Positions 1-7,395 of a stretch of 22,611 bases of DNA are shown in pieces. The notes under the pieces are model-generated. The model did no database searches. It was not told the DNA's origin and saw only the letters and a program-made list of their open reading frames with translations. Numbering within the stretch: position 1 is the first letter of the stretch; each line of letters begins with the position of its first letter. A program made the position numbers and the translations under genes. Source of the stretch: an uncultured Bacilli bacterium (lineage in GTDB: Bacteria > Bacillota_I > Bacilli_A > RF39 > UBA660); NCBI GenBank assembly GCA_934183165.1, contig CAKPRZ010000015.1, positions 1 to 22,611 of the forward strand, in the 5' to 3' direction.

Positions 1-107
1 TTCTGTTCAATTAATATTTTATCGGATTTTTTGCTTTTTTTGTACTTACATGGTGTCACATCAATTGTAACTCTACATTTATAAAAATCAATAATTCACA
101 AAAAGTA
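1..107. other. Leading non-coding stretch, no gene supported
   Basis: I see no convincing gene here. Plus-strand frame 1 is open from the window edge to a TAA at 82-84, which could be the last 27 codons of an upstream gene, but the hydrophobic translation is not recognisable and composition alone could give it. The minus strand offers only start codons followed at once by stops. The stretch leads into the promoter and two small hairpin-rich units that fill the rest of the 452-base gap before thyX. Confidence 0.4.
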
Positions 108-136
108 TTCCAAAACCATCTAAAATGTATTATAAT
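108..136 (+). promoter_or_regulatory. Candidate promoter for the first small RNA unit
   Basis: A perfect -10 box TATAAT lies at 131-136 with a weak -35 (TTCCAA, 108-113) exactly 17 bases upstream. Transcription would begin near 143, just before the first hairpin, and would meet a clear terminator at 244-270. The call rests on the -10 match and on this downstream architecture. Confidence 0.45.
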
Positions 137-142
137 ATTTAT

Positions 143-270
143 ATAGATTGATTCTTATATCAATCGTCTTTGTGAGAAAGTTGTAGATAACTACGACACT
201 CGCACCAAATTGATAAGAAACTCGGAATTTTCGAGTAAAAAATAAAACGACTTGCTAAAAAGTCGTTTTT
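143..270 (+). ncRNA. Candidate structured small RNA, family unknown
   Basis: Between a promoter and a terminator there is no ORF but there is much self-complementarity. TGTGAG (171-176) pairs with CTCGCA (199-204), enclosing GTTGTAG (180-186) paired with CTACGAC (191-197). ACTCG/CGAGT forms a small hairpin near 220-235. ATCAATC (159-165) can pair locally with GATTGAT (146-152). Alternatively, TTCTTAT plus CAAT (152-164) can pair with the segment at 209-219, closing a junction around the central hairpin. Two mutually exclusive folds followed by a terminator resemble a regulatory RNA. It matches no family I can recall (checked by eye against T-box, TPP, purine, SRP, tmRNA and 6S hallmarks). It could be an independent sRNA or the leader of the next unit. 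Confidence 0.4.
244..270 (+). terminator. Rho-independent terminator of the first small RNA unit
   Basis: A perfect 10-bp stem, AAAACGACTT (244-253) with AAGTCGTTTT (260-269), has a six-base loop and ends in a run of Ts. Confidence 0.75.
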
Positions 271-280
271 ACGTTATTAT
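252..280 (+). promoter_or_regulatory. Candidate promoter for the second small RNA unit
   Basis: TTGCTA (252-257) and TATTAT (275-280) match the -35 and -10 consensus at four and five of six positions with a 17-base spacer. The -35 lies inside the preceding terminator. The predicted start near 287 precedes the next hairpin series. Confidence 0.35.
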
Positions 281-286
281 GTATGC

Positions 287-394
287 AGATGAAAAAATCT
301 TCATAAAATATTAAAGAACACTTAATATCGCATGTTGAGTGTTGCCGTTTTGATTGGTTCCACCTAAATCATTGCTGAGTTAGGTGGATTTTTT
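287..394 (+). ncRNA. Second candidate small structured RNA or leader, family unknown
   Basis: About 107 bases run from a plausible promoter to a strong terminator with no ORF. Visible pairings are ATGAA/TTCAT near 289-304 and a 9-bp stem, AACACTTAA with TTGAGTGTT, at about 317-343; the third is the terminator stem. The thyX promoter follows about 45 bases after the terminator, so this is not the thyX leader unless the terminator is read through. It may instead be the distal part of one RNA with the preceding unit. Confidence 0.3.
360..394 (+). terminator. Strong Rho-independent terminator
   Basis: CCACCTAA (360-367) pairs perfectly with TTAGGTGG (380-387) and is followed by ATTTTTT. Confidence 0.85.
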
Positions 395-437
395 AATAAA
401 AAATCATAAAAAAACCGATGATTATGATATAGAAATA

Positions 438-446
438 TGATATAAT
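438..446 (+). promoter_or_regulatory. Extended -10 promoter of thyX-tmk
   Basis: TGATATAAT is an extended -10 (TG, one base, then TATAAT at 441-446) with no good -35. Transcription would start near 453, which makes a GTG at 453 an impossible start for thyX and supports the ATG at 498. Confidence 0.6.
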
Positions 447-497
447 CGAACTGTGGATAAAAGAAATAAAAAGGGAAAATATCAATTAGGAGGAAAT

Positions 498-1700
498 ATG
501 GAACAATCAAAAATTAAAGTTGGTATTTTGCCTAACCAATTTTTAAAATCAGATGGAACTTTTGATAAAGAAGAGGCAATTAAATTATCTGGAAAAATAG
601 CAGGTGTGTGTTATGACAAAGAGGGATTTTCACATCTTGAAAATGAGCCAGAAGAAAAGACGATGCGTAGAGTGGGAATGACATTAAATAATGGCCATCA
701 TAGTGTTTATGATCATATTTTAATAAATTTTAACCTACAGAACTTACCAAAAATTTTAGCAATGGTACTTAATAACGAACATCAATACACTACAAGTGAA
801 AAATCAGCAAGATATACTCCAGTTGTAAGACAAGCTGGATCTATTATAACTGAGGATGAAGAGAAATTATATAATAAATGGATTGATATATTTAAAACAA
901 AAATAAAGTCACAATATGGAAGCATTTACAATGATTCTAAAATACAAAAATTAGCGCAAGAAAACGCTAGATATTTAGTAACTGTGTTTATGCCAACACA
1001 AATGATTTATTCAACATCTTTAAGACAAATTAATTATATTGCTTCTTGGATGCAAGATTATATTAAAAATGCTGATATGAATAATGCTTTTGAAAGAAAA
1101 TTGTCATCTTCTATGCAAGAGTTATTAGAAGGCCTTGATGATGTAAATGTTTTAGAAGAAGGATTGTTAAGAAATGAAAAATATAGAAGTTTATCTATAT
1201 TTGGCAAGGCTTTAGACAAAAAAGAAGAACATTTTGGAGATGTGTATTCTTGCATTTATAAAGGCTCTTTTGCTCAACTTGCTCAGGCTCATAGACATAG
1301 AACACTTGATTATCAAATGGAAATGTTGGAAGATAAAGAATATTTTGTACCACCAATTATTGCTGATGATCAAACATTAGTTGATGAGTGGCTTGGAGAT
1401 ATGCAAATTGTTAGAGGCGTTAATCCGCAAGGTGAGCTTGTAAAAATTAGTGAAGTAGGAAAATATGAGGATTTTATTTTAAAATGTAAAGAGAGATTAT
1501 GTTCCGCTGCACAACTTGAAATAATGTTACAAACTAGAGAAACTTTATTAAAGTATAAAAAAGCATTAGAAGAATCAGGTAGTCCACTTGCTAAAGATAT
1601 TGAAAAATATTCACATGGTGCAAGATGTACTTTCCCAGATTTTAATTGCTCATCTGATTGCAAATTTAGTGAAGGGAAAACATTGGTTAGAAAAATTTAA
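498..1700 (+). CDS. thyX: FAD-dependent thymidylate synthase, double-length ThyX
   Basis: Flavin-dependent synthesis of dTMP from dUMP, using methylene-tetrahydrofolate. The ATG at 498 is chosen because AGGAGG lies just upstream (488-493). The 400-aa product is nearly twice the usual 220-250 aa and reads as two ThyX-like halves. The first has GHHSVYDH (66-73) and keeps the second part of the ThyX motif (S103, R105, Y106) but has N-E-H where R-H-R belongs (93-95). The second carries an intact RHR (266-268) and the C-terminal R333...AQLEI block (compare LR..AQWEI of short ThyX) but lacks the following SxRY. A Cys-rich tail (C377, C384, C388) is present. The gene sits two bases before a dTMP kinase, fitting the pathway. 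Long two-domain ThyX proteins exist elsewhere; I am confident of the family and less so that this copy is active. Confidence 0.85.
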   Translation: MEQSKIKVGILPNQFLKSDGTFDKEEAIKLSGKIAGVCYDKEGFSHLENEPEEKTMRRVGMTLNNGHHSVYDHILINFNLQNLPKILAMVLNNEHQYTTSEKSARYTPVVRQAGSIITEDEEKLYNKWIDIFKTKIKSQYGSIYNDSKIQKLAQENARYLVTVFMPTQMIYSTSLRQINYIASWMQDYIKNADMNNAFERKLSSSMQELLEGLDDVNVLEEGLLRNEKYRSLSIFGKALDKKEEHFGDVYSCIYKGSFAQLAQAHRHRTLDYQMEMLEDKEYFVPPIIADDQTLVDEWLGDMQIVRGVNPQGELVKISEVGKYEDFILKCKERLCSAAQLEIMLQTRETLLKYKKALEESGSPLAKDIEKYSHGARCTFPDFNCSSDCKFSEGKTLVRKI

Positions 1701-1702
1701 TT

Positions 1703-2374
1703 ATGGAAAAAGGAAAGTTAATTGTTGTTGAGGGTGCTTGTGATGGAATCGGTAAAACAACGCAATATGAAATGCTACGTAATCATTTTTTAAATGATGG
1801 AGTGGAAATCGCTAGCCATCACTTCCCATCTTATGGAACATACCAAGGCGTACCGGTAGAGAAATATTTAAAAGGAGAATTTGGACAGCCTAGTGAATTA
1901 TCTCCATATTTCATAAATAGCTTATATGCAACAGATAGAGGAGTTACTTGGTATTCAGATTTAAAACAATTATATGAACAAGGAAAAGTTATTTTACTTG
2001 ATAGATATACTACTTCTAGTTTAATTTATCAATCAGCACTTATTGAAGATATAGAACAAAAGAAAAAATTCATAGATTATGTTATTGATTTTGAATATCA
2101 CAAAATTGGAATCAAAGAACCTGACAACGTTATTTTCTTACATGCACCATTTGATTTGGTTACAGAAATGAGAAACGCTAGGAAACAAAATGATGGTATA
2201 GCTAATGATATACATGAAAGAGATTTAGATTTTATGAGAAAAGTTTATGAAAGTGCTATGTTTATAGTAGATTATCTTTCTTGGGATAAAATTCAATGCA
2301 ATAATGGTAATAAAATGAGAGAAATAAATGATATTCACGAGGAAATTTATAGCTTAGTAAAAAGAAAAAAATAA
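1703..2374 (+). CDS. tmk: Thymidylate kinase (dTMP kinase)
   Basis: Phosphorylates dTMP to dTDP with ATP, the step after ThyX, encoded two bases upstream. No clear SD is visible, so translation is probably coupled to thyX. The 223-aa product has an N-terminal P-loop, EGACDGIGKTTQ (residues 9-20), a LLDRY motif followed by TSSLIYQSA (the DR(Y/H) dTMP-binding segment), a lid region with R-N-A-R-K near 150-155, and the family's ERDLDFMRKVYE segment. The P-loop has one residue more between the EG and DGxGK parts than the usual EGxDGxGKT layout, so either the loop is longer or the first glycine is displaced. The enzyme is cytosolic. A terminator follows directly, so thyX-tmk forms a two-gene transcript. 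Confidence 0.88.
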   Translation: MEKGKLIVVEGACDGIGKTTQYEMLRNHFLNDGVEIASHHFPSYGTYQGVPVEKYLKGEFGQPSELSPYFINSLYATDRGVTWYSDLKQLYEQGKVILLDRYTTSSLIYQSALIEDIEQKKKFIDYVIDFEYHKIGIKEPDNVIFLHAPFDLVTEMRNARKQNDGIANDIHERDLDFMRKVYESAMFIVDYLSWDKIQCNNGNKMREINDIHEEIYSLVKRKK

Positions 2375-2383
2375 TTAAGAAAG

Positions 2384-2408
2384 TAGTAATTTAGATTACT
2401 ATTTTTTT
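2384..2408 (+). terminator. Terminator of thyX-tmk
   Basis: TAGTAAT (2384-2390), loop TTAG, ATTACTA (2395-2401), then seven Ts. Confidence 0.8.
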
Positions 2409-2412
2409 AATA

Positions 2413-2488
2413 AACTTGTAAAAGAAGCCTCTACTAAATCTATAATTTTATAACAAAAAAGTATAGATTTGCTAGACAACTACAAGTT
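2413..2488 (+). repeat. Nested inverted repeat upstream of the dlt-like operon
   Basis: Outer arms AACTTGTA (2413-2420) and TACAAGTT (2481-2488) enclose inner arms AAATCTATA (2436-2444) and TATAGATTT (2462-2470), with an extra TCTA/TAGA pair (2430-2433, 2473-2476) between them. The arms overlap both candidate promoter -35 regions. It could be an operator for a cell-envelope stress regulator or a 5'UTR hairpin, depending on which promoter is used. Confidence 0.5.
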
Positions 2489-2501
2489 AACCATATATAA
2501 T
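2473..2501 (+). promoter_or_regulatory. Candidate promoter of the dlt-like operon
   Basis: TAGACA (2473-2478) and TATAAT (2496-2501) are separated by exactly 17 bases, a strong match. Transcription would begin near 2508, at the edge of the SD AAGGTGG (2507-2513), giving an almost leaderless mRNA. An alternative is TTGTAA (2416-2421) with TATAAT (2441-2446) at a long 19-base spacing, which would transcribe half of the inverted repeat. Confidence 0.45.
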
Positions 2502-2517
2502 AAAGTAAGGTGGTAAT

Positions 2518-4035
2518 ATGAGTAAAACAATAATAGATATGTTAGAAAGAACAGCTACTAAGTTTCCAAATAAAACAGCTTTTATATTGGGAAAAGATAA
2601 AATAACTTATAGTGAATTTGTAGAAGAAAGCAAGAAATTGGGAACTTATTTAGCCAAAACTGAAAAATTTAAAAAGCCAGTTGCAATCTTACTTGATAAA
2701 AATATTAACTGTTTAATATCAATGATAGGTACTATATATAGTGGTAATTATTATATTGTTCTTGATTCTAAATCTCCTGTAGATAGATTACAACAAATAA
2801 TAGATACACTTGATAATCCTATTATAATTACAGATGAAGTAAATAGAAAAGCAACGGAAAATCTTAAAAACTACGATAATATATATTTAGTTAGTGAAAT
2901 GCGTGAGTGTGATATTGATAATGATATATTAACTAATATCAGAAAAATGGTTATTGATACGGATATAATGTATATCTTGTTTACATCAGGATCTACTGGA
3001 GTACCAAAAGGGACAGTATTACAACATAAAGCAGTTCTTAGCTATTTAGATTGGTTTGTTAACTGTTTTGAGATAAATGATAATACTGTATTTGGTAGTC
3101 AAACTCCATTTTATTTCAGTATGTCTGTTAGTGATGTTTATTCAACTATGGTAACAGGGGCTACACTTTGTATTATTCCAAAAATGTATTTTTCCTTTCC
3201 AGTTAAACTTTTATCTTATTTAAAAGAAGAGAAAATCAATACAATTTATTGGGTTCCATCAGCATTATGTATTATAGCCAATTTAGGGGCACTAAAAAAT
3301 AATGATTTGACAGACCTTAAGAAAATACTTTTTGCTGGAGAGGTAATGCCTACTAAACAACTTAATATGTGGCTTAATAATGTTGATGCGATGTATGCTA
3401 ACCTTTATGGTCCAACAGAAACAGTTGATATTTGTACATACTATAAAATCGATAGAAAATTAAAGGATGATGAATCAATCCCAATTGGTTATGGTTGTGA
3501 TAATTGTGACATTATAATTTTAACAGAAGATAATAAAAAAGCTAAAGTAGGTGAGGTAGGGGAGCTTTGTGTACGTGGTAGTTTCTTGGCAGCTGGATAT
3601 TATAAAAATCCTGAAAAAACAAATCAGGTTTTCGTTCAAAATCCTCTCAATTTATCTTATCCTGAAAAAATTTATAAAACAGGAGATTTAGTTAAAATAA
3701 ATGACTTAGGAGAAATTATTTATTTATCTAGAAAAGATTATCAAATAAAACATATGGGATATAGAATCGAACTTGGAGAAATTGAAACAAAAATATCATC
3801 AATTGATAAAATCAATACATGTTGTACAATTTATGATGAAAAAAAAGATAAAATTGTGTTATACTATCAGAGTAATGAGTTAAAAGATTACGAAATATTA
3901 GAGAAAGCTAGAGCTATATTACCAGCTTATATGGTACCAAATGTAGTTTTAAAACTAGATAGAGTTCCATATAATGCCAATGGTAAAATAGATAGAAAAA
4001 AATTAAAAAGTGACTATGAAAAGAGTGAGGATTAA
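2518..4035 (+). CDS. dltA: DltA-like amino-acid adenylating ligase; substrate uncertain
   Basis: Acyl-adenylate-forming enzyme that activates an amino acid (D-alanine in classical DltA) and loads it onto the carrier protein encoded next. The ATG at 2518 has SD AAGGTGG. Over 505 aa (family about 500-510) it shows A3 LFTSGSTGVPKG (154-165), A5 NLYGPTETVD (295-304), GELCVRGSFLAAGYY (348-362), A7 YKTGDLV (386-392), A8 around HMGYRIELGE (412-421) and A10 NGKIDRKKL with K490. Two positions depart from what I recall of DltA: the A4 motif FDLSVMD reads FSMSVSD here, so the Asp that holds the substrate amino group is S201, and the FCGE cysteine that shapes D-Ala selectivity is A273. It heads a carrier/MBOAT/SGNH/PPTase operon, so the pathway is D-alanylation-like, but the amino acid may differ. 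Confidence 0.8.
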   Translation: MSKTIIDMLERTATKFPNKTAFILGKDKITYSEFVEESKKLGTYLAKTEKFKKPVAILLDKNINCLISMIGTIYSGNYYIVLDSKSPVDRLQQIIDTLDNPIIITDEVNRKATENLKNYDNIYLVSEMRECDIDNDILTNIRKMVIDTDIMYILFTSGSTGVPKGTVLQHKAVLSYLDWFVNCFEINDNTVFGSQTPFYFSMSVSDVYSTMVTGATLCIIPKMYFSFPVKLLSYLKEEKINTIYWVPSALCIIANLGALKNNDLTDLKKILFAGEVMPTKQLNMWLNNVDAMYANLYGPTETVDICTYYKIDRKLKDDESIPIGYGCDNCDIIILTEDNKKAKVGEVGELCVRGSFLAAGYYKNPEKTNQVFVQNPLNLSYPEKIYKTGDLVKINDLGEIIYLSRKDYQIKHMGYRIELGEIETKISSIDKINTCCTIYDEKKDKIVLYYQSNELKDYEILEKARAILPAYMVPNVVLKLDRVPYNANGKIDRKKLKSDYEKSED

Positions 4036-4038
4036 AAA

Positions 4039-4269
4039 ATGGAAAAGTTAATTAAAATATTAGAAGATGTAAAACCAGGAGTAGATTATAAGAAAGAAAA
4101 AGAATTAATAACAAATGGAATACTTGATTCCTTTGATATTGTTACATTAGTATCAGAAATAAATGATAATTTTGATATTGAATTTCCTATTGAGGAAGTA
4201 ATTCCTGAAAACTTTGAGAACGTTGATGCATTATATAAAACAATAACTAAGATAAAGGAAAATAACTAA
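4039..4269 (+). CDS. dltC: DltC-like acyl carrier protein
   Basis: Small acidic carrier (76 aa, normal DltC length about 78) that holds the activated amino acid on a 4'-phosphopantetheine arm and hands it to the membrane acyltransferase. The attachment serine is S31 in LDSFD (29-33), on a predicted four-helix fold. It begins three bases after the dltA stop and ends one base before dltB. The phosphopantetheine is probably added by the PPTase encoded at the end of the same operon. Confidence 0.88.
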   Translation: MEKLIKILEDVKPGVDYKKEKELITNGILDSFDIVTLVSEINDNFDIEFPIEEVIPENFENVDALYKTITKIKENN

Positions 4270-4270
4270 T

Positions 4271-5788
4271 ATGTTAATCAATTCAATTAAGTTTGTTGTT
4301 TTTGCAAGCTTAGTTGTTTTTTTATATTATGTTTTTCCTATTAAAAAAAGATGGATTGTTTTATTAGTATCAAGTTATATATTTTATTATTTATCAAGTA
4401 AGAATTTAATCATTTTTATATTATTAAGTACTTTGTCAATATATTTAGCTGGAATATATATTGATAAAGTAAATAATAAGAAAGAAGAATTAACAAAAGA
4501 GAAGATAAAATCAAGAAAGAAAATAATAATGCTTAGTACTGTTTTATTTAATACTTTAATACTTTTAGTACTCAAGTATAGTAATTTCTTTATAGGAAGT
4601 TTTAATGGTATTTTTAGAAAAAATATACCATTTGTAAAAATACTATTACCTCTTGGAATATCTTATTACACATTACAAGCAATAAGCTATGTTGTTGATG
4701 TATACAGGGGTAAATATAAACCAAGTAAAAACATATTTGAAGTGGCATTGTATTTAAGCTTTTTTCCAATAATAACTGAAGGTCCAATTTCTAGGTTCGA
4801 TTTTCTTGCTCCAAAACTTTATAATGGAAATAAGCTAAAATATGAAAATATCATTAATGGCTTATCTCTTATGCTTTGGGGATTTTTCAAAAAACTTGTT
4901 ATTGCAGATAGAGCTGCGATTTATGTTAATGAAGTATTTGGAAATAATTTAGTTGGTGGAGGAACAGTTGTTGTAGCTATTATTCTATATACAATTCAAA
5001 TATATGCAGAATTTTCAGGATGCATGGATATAGTTACAGGACTTTCTAAAACTATGGGAATAGAATTAGCAAGTAACTTTGAAAGACCATTTTTTTCAAG
5101 AAGTATCCAAGAATTTTGGAGAAGATGGCATAAAACACTTGGAGCTTGGTTAAAAGATTACATATTTTATCCAATTTCGTTATCGCATATTACTATGAAA
5201 ATAACAAAAAATGCTAGAAAAAAACTAAATAAGAATTTAGCTAAATTTGTTCCGGTAGCGTTTTCATTATTCTTTGTATGGTTTTTAAATGGATTTTGGC
5301 ATGGAGCTAGTTGGAAATATATTTTATATGGATTATATTACTATATCATTATGATGATAGGGTTACTATTCAAACCGTTGACAGATAAAATGATAGAAAA
5401 ATTGAAAATAGATACTAATTCATTTGGATATAGATTATTTCAAATTATAAGAACTTGTATTCTGGTATTTATTGGTATGATGTTATTTAGATCAAAAACC
5501 ATAGGTGATGCATTTGATATGTTTGTATCTATTTTTACTAAACCATCATATTTATTAACGAGCTTTGGTTTAACTGTGATTGACTTTATAATTATTTTAA
5601 TTAGTTGTTTAATGCTATTAATATATGGAGTACTAGAAGAGCATAATATCAAAGTTATAGAAGAGTTAAATAATAATAAACTTTGGGTAAGATATTTAAT
5701 TTATTTGACAATTATTTTTATGATAATAATATTTGGTATATATGGACCTGGATATAATCCAAGTGATTTCATCTATGGACAATTTTAA
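4271..5788 (+). CDS. dltB: DltB-like MBOAT acyltransferase
   Basis: Polytopic membrane-bound O-acyltransferase that moves the carrier-bound amino acid across the membrane for transfer to envelope polymers. The 505-aa product (longer than the usual roughly 400-aa DltB) has many hydrophobic segments and MBOAT landmarks: PLGISYYTLQAISYVVDVYR (127-146), FFPIITEGPISR (164-175), FWRRWHKTLGAWLKDY (282-297, H287) and NGFWHGASW (340-348), where H344 is the expected catalytic histidine. It follows dltC by one base, so the order is A-C-B-D rather than the usual A-B-C-D. The length also fits MBOATs of alginate or polysaccharide O-acylation systems; the carrier gene context favours DltB. Confidence 0.85.
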   Translation: MLINSIKFVVFASLVVFLYYVFPIKKRWIVLLVSSYIFYYLSSKNLIIFILLSTLSIYLAGIYIDKVNNKKEELTKEKIKSRKKIIMLSTVLFNTLILLVLKYSNFFIGSFNGIFRKNIPFVKILLPLGISYYTLQAISYVVDVYRGKYKPSKNIFEVALYLSFFPIITEGPISRFDFLAPKLYNGNKLKYENIINGLSLMLWGFFKKLVIADRAAIYVNEVFGNNLVGGGTVVVAIILYTIQIYAEFSGCMDIVTGLSKTMGIELASNFERPFFSRSIQEFWRRWHKTLGAWLKDYIFYPISLSHITMKITKNARKKLNKNLAKFVPVAFSLFFVWFLNGFWHGASWKYILYGLYYYIIMMIGLLFKPLTDKMIEKLKIDTNSFGYRLFQIIRTCILVFIGMMLFRSKTIGDAFDMFVSIFTKPSYLLTSFGLTVIDFIIILISCLMLLIYGVLEEHNIKVIEELNNNKLWVRYLIYLTIIFMIIIFGIYGPGYNPSDFIYGQF

Positions 5789-5802
5789 GGAGGCATAAAA
5801 TA

Positions 5803-6876
5803 ATGAAAAAGATATATCTGAAAAGATTTTTAGAATTTATGGGCTTTTTTGTCTTATGTTTTATCCTTTTAATTTTTACTTCTAAACTTTTTATGCCAAA
5901 GTGGATTACTATAAAAGATAATTATCAAAAATATATAGTAGATAGTTTTTATAAGGAAAAGAAAAACTCTTTAGATGTTGTTTTTGTTGGTAATAGTGAT
6001 TTATATCACGCTATATCACCGATGGAACTATGGAATGATTATGGTATTGTTAGTTATAACTATTCTCAACCAGGTACTAAAATATGGACGGATTATTATA
6101 ATTTAAGAAAAGTATTAGAAAGGCAAACTCCTAAATACATATTTTTTAGTACAGATGATTTCTTTGCTAACTATATAGGTAAAAATGGTAACATTTCTAA
6201 AGAAATGATGAGTATGCGTTGGTCAAGAGTAAAAATTGAAGCTCTTTTAAATAAAGATGTACAGCCATCACTAAAGATAAGAAGTAGTTATGCTTTTCCA
6301 ATTATTAGATTTCATTCTAGATATAATGAATTAAATCATGATGACTTTGTTTATTCTTTTAAAAGTGCATATATGCCAACAAAAGGTTGGGTATACGCTA
6401 CTGATGTTAAACCACTTAAAAATAAAGGCTACATGAACAAGCCTAAAAAAGTAGAACAAATTCCACCAAAAATAGAAAAATACATAGATAAAATAGTTGA
6501 CTTGTGTAATAGTAAAAATATTAAACTTGTTTTGTTTGAACCACCATCAGCGGATTCGTGGAATCATAATAGACATAATGAAGTAGAACGCTATGCTAAA
6601 AAGAAAAATTTGGATTTCATAGATTTAAATTATTATATAGATGAAATAGGAATAGATTGGAATACCGATACAAAAGATGGTGGAGATCATTTGAATGTAA
6701 GTGGTGCATTAAAGACGACGAAATTCTTTGGAGAATATATTACTAATAAGTATGAAATAGAAAATCATAAAAATAATAAAAAATATAATTCTTGGCATGA
6801 GGAATATAATTCATATTTAAAGATTAGGAATAACGCTATTGAAAAAGTACAATATAATAAAAACAAAATTAGGTAA
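5803..6876 (+). CDS. dltD: DltD-like SGNH-fold membrane-anchored protein
   Basis: Likely acts outside the membrane with the MBOAT protein in final transfer of the acyl group to the polymer, as DltD does. One N-terminal membrane anchor (about residues 10-30) precedes an SGNH-like domain: block I VFVGNSDLYHA (60-70, nucleophile S65), and a C-terminal DGGDHLN (292-298) supplying the Asp/His pair with H296. At 357 aa it is shorter than typical DltD (about 390-420). SD AAGGAGG overlaps the dltB stop, showing tight coupling. Sequence around MELWNDYG resembles SGNH proteins paired with MBOATs in clostridia more than Bacillus DltD, so the gene symbol is by position and role. Confidence 0.7.
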   Translation: MKKIYLKRFLEFMGFFVLCFILLIFTSKLFMPKWITIKDNYQKYIVDSFYKEKKNSLDVVFVGNSDLYHAISPMELWNDYGIVSYNYSQPGTKIWTDYYNLRKVLERQTPKYIFFSTDDFFANYIGKNGNISKEMMSMRWSRVKIEALLNKDVQPSLKIRSSYAFPIIRFHSRYNELNHDDFVYSFKSAYMPTKGWVYATDVKPLKNKGYMNKPKKVEQIPPKIEKYIDKIVDLCNSKNIKLVLFEPPSADSWNHNRHNEVERYAKKKNLDFIDLNYYIDEIGIDWNTDTKDGGDHLNVSGALKTTKFFGEYITNKYEIENHKNNKKYNSWHEEYNSYLKIRNNAIEKVQYNKNKIR

Positions 6877-7336
6877 TATATATTATAAAAATGTAGATTC
6901 TAATAGTAATAGTAGAGAATTTCTAAATGATATATTAAAGTTAGAATATAATTTGTCTGATTATAGTATTATAGAAAATAATAATGGTAAATTATATCTT
7001 AATGATAATAGATTATACTTTAATATAAGCCACAAAAAAGATATTGTAGGTATTGCTGTATCAGATAAAGAAATAGGATTTGATATAGAATATGTCAAGA
7101 GTGATAATATAAAGAATAGAAGCATATTAAAATATTATTTTACTTCTGATGAAGGAAAATATATTGGTAGTAGTAATGAAAAATTATTGTATGTATGGAC
7201 GAAGAAAGAATCATATATTAAAATGCTAGGACTACGTATAGCTGATATTAAGAATATTGATATATCAAAGGAAGATGTTTTATTTGATACTACTTATATT
7301 GATAAATATATTATGACTATTTGTAAAAGAAGATAA
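6839..7336 (+). CDS. Sfp-type 4'-phosphopantetheinyl transferase
   Basis: Transfers phosphopantetheine from CoA to a carrier-protein serine, most likely S31 of the DltC-like protein encoded in the same operon. The 165-aa product is a compact Sfp/ACPS-superfamily enzyme. FNISH (61-65) is the CoA-binding histidine motif, IGFDIEYV (79-86) supplies the metal-binding D82 and E84, and WTKKESYIKMLG (120-131) supplies E124 and K128. It starts at TTG 6839 within the last 38 bases of dltD, with AGGA a few bases upstream; no better in-frame start precedes the conserved core. The overlap points to translational coupling. A terminator follows, so this is the last gene of the operon. Confidence 0.85.
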   Translation: MKKYNIIKTKLGNIYYKNVDSNSNSREFLNDILKLEYNLSDYSIIENNNGKLYLNDNRLYFNISHKKDIVGIAVSDKEIGFDIEYVKSDNIKNRSILKYYFTSDEGKYIGSSNEKLLYVWTKKESYIKMLGLRIADIKNIDISKEDVLFDTTYIDKYIMTICKRR

Positions 7337-7355
7337 ATTCAAATTAATTATGTGT

Positions 7356-7395
7356 AAACACGAAATCACCAAGTAGTGACTTTTGTGTTTTTTTC
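7356..7395 (+). terminator. Terminator of the dlt-like operon
   Basis: AAACAC, AAA and TCAC on the left (7356-7369) pair with GTGA, TTTT and GTGTTT on the right (7376-7390) with one small irregularity, followed by a T tract. Confidence 0.75.

Noticed and set aside
143..394. T-box, TPP riboswitch, SRP RNA, tmRNA, 6S RNA or RNase P RNA in the 5' region
   Set aside because: Hallmark sequences of these families are absent and the units are too short for most of them.
453..497. GTG start for thyX at 453, adding 15 residues
   Set aside because: It coincides with the predicted transcription start and has no SD; ATG 498 has a perfect AGGAGG.
1058..1663. Minus-strand ORFs within thyX, and similar ones inside dltB, the cohesin gene and ftsW
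   Set aside because: They run opposite to well-supported genes, have no SD, and their translations look like reverse-complement composition.
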